Shown one piece after another: positions 58,400 through 64,000 of a stretch of 64,000 nucleotides of DNA. The translations under genes were made by a program, and so were the position numbers. The notes beneath the pieces are model-generated. The model was not told the origin of the DNA. It saw only the letters and a program-made list of their open reading frames with translations, and did no database searches. Location: assembly GCA_018398815.1 (NCBI GenBank), contig CM031607.1, positions 88,428,525-88,492,524 on the forward strand. The letters are read 5' to 3'. Position 1 is the first letter of the stretch. Every line of letters starts with the position of its first letter. This stretch comes from Conus ventricosus (lineage: Eukaryota; Mollusca; Gastropoda; Neogastropoda; Conidae).

Positions 58400-58960
58400 G
58401 TGTGTTCATATTGAAGTTGTTGATGTCGGTCAACTCATGGGGACTACGGCTCGTGGCGCCCTCTGAATGAGCGCGTGCGGTCGCAAAAGCTCAGCCAGAA
58501 AGCCGAGATGGTCAACAGAGGGCTTAGTAGAAAGTGTCCCGCCTATGGTGGATCAGAACAGGCAGCACTGGACACCAACCAAGGACTCAGCAGCAGTGCA
58601 GTCTCTCCTCCGGAGAGTGGCCTCGTGATGGCCTGCCACTAAGGAGTGCTGGTGGTGTGGACTGCTGGGCGTTCATGAAGCGCTGACTCTGTGACCGGGA
58701 GAACCTGTTTGGTGACCTCGCATGTCAGAGGAGCCGCACCGAGCCGTGTTAGAACAACATACTAAAAAAAAAATCAGTTGATAAGACGGCAATTTAGGGG
58801 AATAAATGAATAAAGTCAATCAGTCAAAAAAGAAAAAAAAAAGAAAAAAAGAAAGACATTTCGAATGTTTTCGCGGCTGTATTCTGATCTGACGACTCCT
58901 GTAAATGTTCCGTGTACGCCTCAAAGGGCGTAGTTCAGAGGGTGAGACTATATCATCAGT
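58400..58960. other. Unassigned GC-moderate DNA ending in A-rich runs
   Basis: No gene recognised. The run AAAAAAAAAATCAGTTGATAAG (about 58,764-58,785) and AATAAATGAATAAAG (about 58,801-58,815) could be the tail of an unidentified retroelement. Confidence 0.4.
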
Positions 58961-58978
58961 GGTCCCAGCAACATTTGC

Positions 58979-59374
58979 GCACAGACCTCTTGTCTGTAAA
59001 CATCAGAGAGGAACGCACAGACCTCTTGTCTGTAAACAACAGAGATGAACGCACAGACCTCTTGTCTGTAAACATCAGAGATGAACGCACAGACCTCTTG
59101 TCTGTAAACATCAGAGAGGAACGCACAGACCTCTTGTCTGTAAACATCAGAGATGAACGCACAGACCTCTTGTCTGTAAACATCAGAGATGAACGCACAG
59201 ACCTCTTGTCTGTAAACATCAGAGATGAACGCACAGACCTCTTGTCTGTAAACATCAGAGATGAACGCACAGACCTCTTGTCTGTAAACAATAGAGATGA
59301 ACGCACAGACCTCTTGTCTGTAAACATCAGAGATGAACGCACAGACCTCTTGTCTGTAAACATCAGAGATGACC
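58979..59374 (+). repeat. 36-bp minisatellite, 11 units
   Basis: Unit GCACAGACCTCTTGTCTGTA then AACATCAGAGATGAAC, highly uniform. ACAGA..TCTGT is an inverted repeat within each unit. Each unit contains TGTAAACA, the canonical forkhead-factor core. The open frames (177 plus, 151 and 135 minus) arise from the 36-bp period. Confidence 0.95.
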
Positions 59375-59512
59375 GTTACTGGGATGCAAGTCTCACTACT
59401 CATGGAAGAGAACGGTTAGAGGTTAAAGGTGATCGCGAGGCCTAAGCTTGGTTGTTGTTGTTGTTGCTGTTGTTGTTGTTGTTGTTGTTTTGTTGTTCGT
59501 TTGTTGTGTGTT

Positions 59513-59579
59513 TTTCTGACTGTAAAGCCCTTAGAGCTTGGTTTATTTCTGACTGTAAAGCCCTTAGAGCTTGGTTTAT
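59513..59579 (+). repeat. 33-bp tandem duplication with a SINE-tail-like sequence
   Basis: TTCTGACTGTAAAGCCCTTA GAGCTTGG occurs twice. The word GTAAAG(C)CCTTAGAGCTTGG matches the 3' module of the SINE at 9,694-10,130, so this may be a SINE tail remnant. Confidence 0.75.
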
Positions 59580-59719
59580 TTCATGTCTTTTCACCGCCAG
59601 ATGATATTAGACACATCATTTAAAATTAAAAAAAAACCTACACACTCAACTTATCATCCATGTTAGTAGGCCTACTTTCAAACCCACATCTGATACATGC
59701 ATATTTACATAAGTGAAAT

Positions 59720-60290
59720 GCCCTAGTAGTACACAAAATTGATCTTTATAAACATTTTGCAACCTGTCACAGCGAAATGACTACGGCAATTTCAGCGACA
59801 CGTGAGCCACAGAAGACAGTATTGACATCATCAAAGTTAGTCATCTCAATACCTTTCTCCTGATAGAGCGAGGTCAACACTGAGCATTCAAACAAAAGAT
59901 GATGCACAGAAATGTTTTCTCTGCAGACACAATACCATGACAATATTTAGTGTTCCAGGTATTCAGCCCTTTTTTATGAATTACCATCATGCCCAAGGCA
60001 CATTGTTAGACATTTTATGAATTAGTGTAACAATGTGTCTTGGACATGATGGTAAAGTAACCAATTTTTTTTTTTTTTTTAAACTAAAATTCTGGTAATG
60101 TATGCAACTTGTCCATAGTTCGGACAAATTCACAAGAGGACAAATCTAAGGGATTAAAAAAAAATTTCAGCCTTCCTATTTGCTCCTCGTTTCGCAAGAC
60201 TGTCTGCTGTTTCATTCCACAGTGAGATGGGACCCAACAACAGTCAATGTTTATGCAAGAATGGACCCAGCTTCCCTAAACCGCTTCCTG
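59720..60290 (-). mobile_element. LINE fragment with RNase H end and C-terminal knuckle
   Basis: The minus strand reads a WVPSHCGMK..TVLRNEE.IGRL stretch (about 60,240-60,170), the C-terminal end of a LINE RNase H domain. About 200 bp on comes ENISVHHLLFECSVLTSLYQ preceded by WYCVCR (about 59,940-59,870), a CxC...HH...C knuckle, then a MTNFDDVNTV-like tail. This fits I/Jockey-type elements carrying RNase H. EN and RT are absent. Confidence 0.65.
59977..60055. repeat. Inverted repeat, arms about 27 bp
   Basis: TACCATCATGCCCAAGGCAC with ATTGTTA, and TAACAATGTGTCTTGGACAT with GATGGTA, are reverse complements with two mismatches, separated by about 22 bp. It lies inside the LINE fragment and probably reflects a local inverted duplication. 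Confidence 0.8.
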
Positions 60291-60298
60291 CCAACCTG

Positions 60299-60353
60299 TG
60301 AGTGTCTCGTGTGTTGCAGGTCTGGAGAGTGTCTCGTGTGTTGCAGGTCTGGA
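60299..60353 (+). repeat. 27-bp tandem duplication
   Basis: GAGTGTCTCGTGTGTTGCAG GTCTGGA occurs twice, 20 bp before the larger minisatellite. Confidence 0.85.
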
Positions 60354-60373
60354 GATGAAGGAATGTCACCGGA

Positions 60374-60801
60374 CCTTTAGACTACTGCGCACCCCGCTCA
60401 CCAGACAAACCCCGCAAACCGGGCCTTAAGACACTGCCCATCCGCTCACCAGACAAACCCCGCAAACAGGGCCTTAAGACACTGCGCACCCCGCTCACCA
60501 GACAAACCCCGCAAACCGGCCTTAAGACGCTGCGCACCCGCTCACCAGACAAACCCCGCAAACCGGGCCTTAAGACACTGCGCACCCGCTCATCAGACAA
60601 ACCCCGCAAACCGGGCCTTAAGACGCTGCGCACCCGCTCACCAGACAAACCCCGCAAACCGGGCCTTAAGACGCTGCGTACCCGCTCACCAGACAAACCC
60701 CGCAAACCGGGCCTTAAGACGCTGCGCACCCGCTCACCAGACAAACCCCGCAAACCGGGCCTTAAGACGCTGCGCACCCGCTCACCAGACAAACCCCGCA
60801 A
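60374..60801 (+). repeat. 48-bp minisatellite, 9 units
   Basis: Unit CCTTAAGACGCTGCGCACCC then GCTCACCAGACAAACCCCGC AAACCGGG, with small length variants in the first three. A 143-codon minus frame with a 16-residue period (RGLSGERVRSVLRPGL) is a consequence of the period. Confidence 0.95.
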
Positions 60802-60889
60802 ACTGCTCAGCACGGAGAAGAAACAGTTTGGCCGGGAACCCCTGACGGGCGAGACCGACGGGAATAAGGACGAGGAGAGGAACAGTCTG

Positions 60890-61430
60890 AGTGGTCACCT
60901 CTGCTGTCCAACAACCCAAGCATTGTCAGCAGCTAAGAATTGTGCAAAACAATGTTTACTTGGACCTCCTATGAGATGCAATTTCCCACTGATTGATCAA
61001 ACAATATAATGCTGAACAATTACGTAGTGGGGGAAACAAGTGCAGCTAACAATTTTCCATCATTATAGTGATGACTTGGCAAACATTGAACTTTAAAAAA
61101 AAGGGGAGGGGTGAAGATGAAGAAAATGAAAACATAAAATTGAGACAAAAATGTATATTATGAATATGAAAACCTTCACTAGCCGCATGAGGGAACCATC
61201 TTAATCCCTGTTGAAGGCAGATTTGTTTATTTCGCTTGCTCCTAGGCCTTTTGTCCGCTGGATCGGACTCATCAGGGAGACACGGCTGATTGTGTCTGTG
61301 CTCTTGGCGTCAAATAGAGACACACAACAGTCCATAATTCTGTGGTGTTCTCGCCACCAAGGGTTTAAAAAGAATCCAACAGCACCCCAAAGCAGCCAGC
61401 GAATGGTAGTAAAATGAAACAAAACATTGA
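60890..61430 (+). repeat. Diverged, rearranged third copy of the dispersed repeat
   Basis: 60,890-61,040 matches 9,130-9,290, while 61,180-61,430 matches 8,775-9,010. The two blocks are in the opposite order relative to segments A and B. Divergence is greater than between A and B. Confidence 0.75.
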
Positions 61431-61769
61431 AAATTATTACCATGATCTGTGTGTGGTAGTTTCACAGAAGTGACGTTCTCAATGTGAACGGAAGAAGAAA
61501 CAGGGAATTGTGTAATCCAAGTGGCAGCAAACTGGTCTGCTATAAGACTTGAATATTAATTGAGAAACCTGTTTTACCAGGAAACTGTTGAAATGTTGTG
61601 ACATATCCTTGCAATGTTAGAAATGCTGCTGAAAAAAAATGAAAGAAGAATGGAATTGATACATGAACTAGTACAATGATGTGACGTGAAACTGCATGAG
61701 TGCACAGAATTATGGAACAAAGCAAGGAAATAAAATACGTGCGAAACTGAATATTTCATTTTCTGTTGT
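61431..61769. other. Unassigned DNA, no gene seen
   Basis: AT-rich; short frames only. Confidence 0.5.
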
Positions 61770-61962
<193 letters not shown>

Positions 61963-61967
61963 TTTCC

Positions 61968-62045
61968 ACATGCCTCTGAGAGGAGTCGAACCCACGACCT
62001 CTCAAATCTAACAATCTGTGCCTTTGCAGCACGGCGCATGGTCAC
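61968..62045 (-). other. tRNA-like 3' half, possible SINE remnant
   Basis: On the minus strand GGTCGTGGGTTCGACTCCTC is a good B box with T-arm-like context and is followed by a GA-rich run. No convincing A box is seen, so it is only a candidate remnant. Confidence 0.4.
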
Positions 62046-62318
62046 CACAAGGAATGGAGAACAGGGGAGAATCAAACTGACCATCACCCACAGTTACACC
62101 CACTGACACCATCACACATGTCTATTGACCAGTCTTTGACCTGGACAAGGCAGAGAAAAGTATAAAATCGAACAAGTAGAGTCAGTCTTGCATCCATGAT
62201 GAAGGAAGTACAGACCATAACTTCAAACAAATGCTGCTTACGATACGATATCGCCTGGCAGAAATAGCACCACAGAGCGCACCGAATCAACAAGGAGACA
62301 TCCCAAGAGAAAGCTTGC

Positions 62319-62319
<1 letters not shown>

Positions 62320-62351
<32 letters not shown>
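62320..62351 (+). repeat. Poly-C tract of about 32 bases
   Basis: Uninterrupted C run between AAGCTTGCT and AAATGGCTG. G-quadruplex potential on the minus strand. Confidence 0.9.
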
Positions 62352-62353
<2 letters not shown>

Positions 62354-62482
62354 ATGGCTGCTTCTGATATAAAATCGACTGGAAAAAATGCTATCACGGA
62401 GCATAGCAAGTAAACAACGAGATATCATCCTCCCAATCCCCGCCCCACCCGACCTCAAATGTTCTGAATTTGCCCACATATC

Positions 62483-62936
62483 CTGTACATGAAACACGTA
62501 CACAGCAACAATCGGAGAAACGAACAAACACAAATTAGCATCAATTGGAGACTGATTTGATACTGATGACAGTCAGATACAGGAACGAACGGGAACAACA
62601 CAACAACAACAGGAAACCTCTATTCAATTGGTACACTAAAAAAATCATGGATGACGCAAGGAATAATAGACAGTAAACAGCAAACAAGTACGATAACTCT
62701 TGCTCCCATGGTGAAACAATGACACACCCGTAGCTCCAAACAGACGCTGCTAACCACACCCAAACCCGCCATAGCAGGAAAGCCAACACAGAGAACACAG
62801 TGGAACAAACAAGGAAACATCAGCAAAAAACAAACAAAAACACAAAACACGATGTTCTAGGCTTGCCTATGTACCTTGTGCCTGAAACATGTACACTGCA
62901 ATAACAAATGGAGAAATGAACGACACGAATTAAATT
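62483..62936 (+). repeat. Pair of diverged direct repeats about 390 bp apart
   Basis: CCTGTACATGAAACACGTAC continuing ACAGCAACAATCGGAGAAAC (62,483-62,545) recurs as a diverged copy at 62,874-62,936 (TGAAACATGTACACTGCAAT, then GGAGAAATGAACGACACGAA). No coding function seen. Confidence 0.7.
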
Positions 62937-63165
62937 GAAATAAAATGGCAACCACAGGAAATAAAGAAAGGAGGCTTTAAACTAACAGATCAGCCTCCGT
63001 TACACTCACCGACGTAATAGCAAGTGTTCACTGACCATAGTCTTCACCTTTTCTATGAAGAGGAAACTCCAGCCACTCATCGCCCAGAACCTGAACACGA
63101 TGACAGGTGTTGTGTGACCAACATCTTTACCTGTACTGTCACAGCCTACACACACAGGGGTCAGG

Positions 63166-63455
63166 GGTCAGGTGGGCCCGGTGCGTAAGGCGCCAGACTC
63201 TTGGTCCAAGGTCTGCGGTTCGAGTCCCACTCCAGGCAGTCAGGCTGGAGGAGGTTGTCTCTTCAGAGTTAACGTGTCTGCAGTCTCCAATGCCCATTTT
63301 CTACTACGGATAAAGACTGTAAATCAAGAATCACGTGTATTAACGCATGTGTAGAAAGCTTGTACACGTAAATCTTCTTCCGCATTTCGGCGAAGAATCG
63401 GCCATCGTGTGTCTGTAAAATGAATAAAACAACAATAAAGCAATGGCAAAATACA
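63166..63455 (+). mobile_element. tRNA-Leu-like SINE
   Basis: The head GTGCGTAAGGCGCCAGACTC then GGTCTGCGGTTCGAGTCCCA resembles tRNA-Leu, with a B box GGTTCGAGTCC (63,219-63,229). The body has GTTAACGTGTCTGCAGTCTC, ACTGTAAATCAAGAATCACGT and TTTCGGCGAAGAATCGGCCA. It ends in AATAAAACAACAATAAAGC. Parts of the body recall the SINEs at 2,721 and 9,694 (GAGTTAACGTG; ACTGTAAA/ACTATAAA; TTTCGG), so families with different tRNA heads may share a central domain. Confidence 0.8.
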
Positions 63456-63509
63456 TGCCTGAATGCCACGTATAGACGTCATCCCTGAAGACGGCATGTG
63501 GTGTCACGA

Positions 63510-63511
<2 letters not shown>

Positions 63512-63557
<46 letters not shown>

Positions 63558-63558
63558 G

Positions 63559-63621
<63 letters not shown>

Positions 63622-63626
63622 GCGCG
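63512..63626 (+). repeat. (CA)n microsatellite
   Basis: About 115 bp of CA with ACGCACGC interruption and a short CG end. Confidence 0.95.
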
Positions 63627-64000
63627 ATTAGTGGAAAGACGTTAAATGAATGACACACACACACAGATTATGCACGACATGCCACGTTGTTGACGACGAA
63701 CTGCATTTTCTCGAACTCTGCAAATTATTTGACCAACAACGTTAAGACCTAACGACAAGGATCACAAAAACAGATTTTCCACCACAGACTAACATGACAA
63801 AACCCTCGGAGCTCATGTTATTGGACTGCTTCTAACCTGTATTTGTCCAGTATAATCCAGTTGTGTTTTTCTCTTCGGAGACCGAAAATTTAATCAGATC
63901 CTGACACACGCTATGCTTTTTCTTTCTGCTATTAATGTTATGTTGCAAGATGTGACAACGTTGGAATTAGTTTAATTCAATGTCTTAACTTGATCATCTG
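63627..64000. other. Terminal stretch, no gene seen
   Basis: No coding or repeat structure recognised. Confidence 0.5.

Noticed and set aside
57243..59374. CRISPR-like array
   Set aside because: Units are directly tandem without unique spacers, and the genome is eukaryotic.
58912..59445. 177-codon ORF with 12-residue repeats
   Set aside because: The 36-bp minisatellite keeps three frames open; there is no signal peptide or family resemblance, and the flanks are non-coding.
60382..60813. 143-codon minus-strand ORF with 16-residue repeats
   Set aside because: By-product of the 48-bp minisatellite.

Overview
The window reads as nuclear DNA of an animal, most probably a gastropod or related mollusc. 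The reasons are long dinucleotide microsatellites, several tRNA-derived SINE families with a mollusc-like body, L2/CR1-like and I/Jockey-like LINE remnants, a Ty3/Gypsy element with a Gmr1-like pol order, a Polinton/Maverick fragment and a piggyBac-type insertion. The taxonomic guess is from family resemblance only. I recognise no intact host protein-coding gene. Nearly all coding signal belongs to broken mobile elements, and most long open frames are microsatellites or minisatellites read in phase.

Layout. (1) 1-10,950 is segment A, built of LINE and SINE fragments, microsatellites and unassigned AT-rich DNA. (2) 10,951-11,351 holds three 58-bp palindromic units and a CT/GT microsatellite. 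(3) 11,419-13,760 is a 5'-truncated L2/CR1-like LINE on the minus strand. (4) 14,345-20,680 is a larger minus-strand LINE (ORF1 remnant, endonuclease, RT, C-terminal zinc knuckle). A 1,071-bp piggyBac-like element sits at a TTAA inside its endonuclease motif. (5) 20,700-25,050 is low-information DNA with a degenerate tandem repeat. (6) 25,590-30,300 carries a Polinton-type integrase (plus) facing a protein-primed family B DNA polymerase (minus). (7) 30,501-31,500 is an N gap. (8) 31,501-33,278 is AT-rich with a long hairpin. (9) 33,279-57,213 is segment B, a second direct copy of segment A. It additionally contains a MITE-like foldback, about 3.2 kb missing from A, and a 9.2-kb LTR retrotransposon. 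(10) 57,214-64,000 is minisatellite-rich DNA with two more SINEs and a LINE RNase H fragment.

The A/B pair gives internal empty and filled sites. Segment A keeps the unoccupied GACAC target (6,587-6,591) of the LTR element in segment B (43,550-52,769). That element has three LTRs rather than two. The middle LTR is followed by about 73 bp of host flank, so a 2.4-kb unit was duplicated in tandem after insertion, or by the assembler.

Sequence quality limits interpretation. Differences between A and B over 1-6,590 and 33,279-43,545 are dominated by one-base indels, whereas 6,590-10,950 and 52,770-57,213 align almost cleanly. Together with the N gap, this means some frameshifts may be consensus errors, and the A/B duplication may be a haplotype placed twice. 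All homology statements come from reading translations and repeats by eye; no database search was run.
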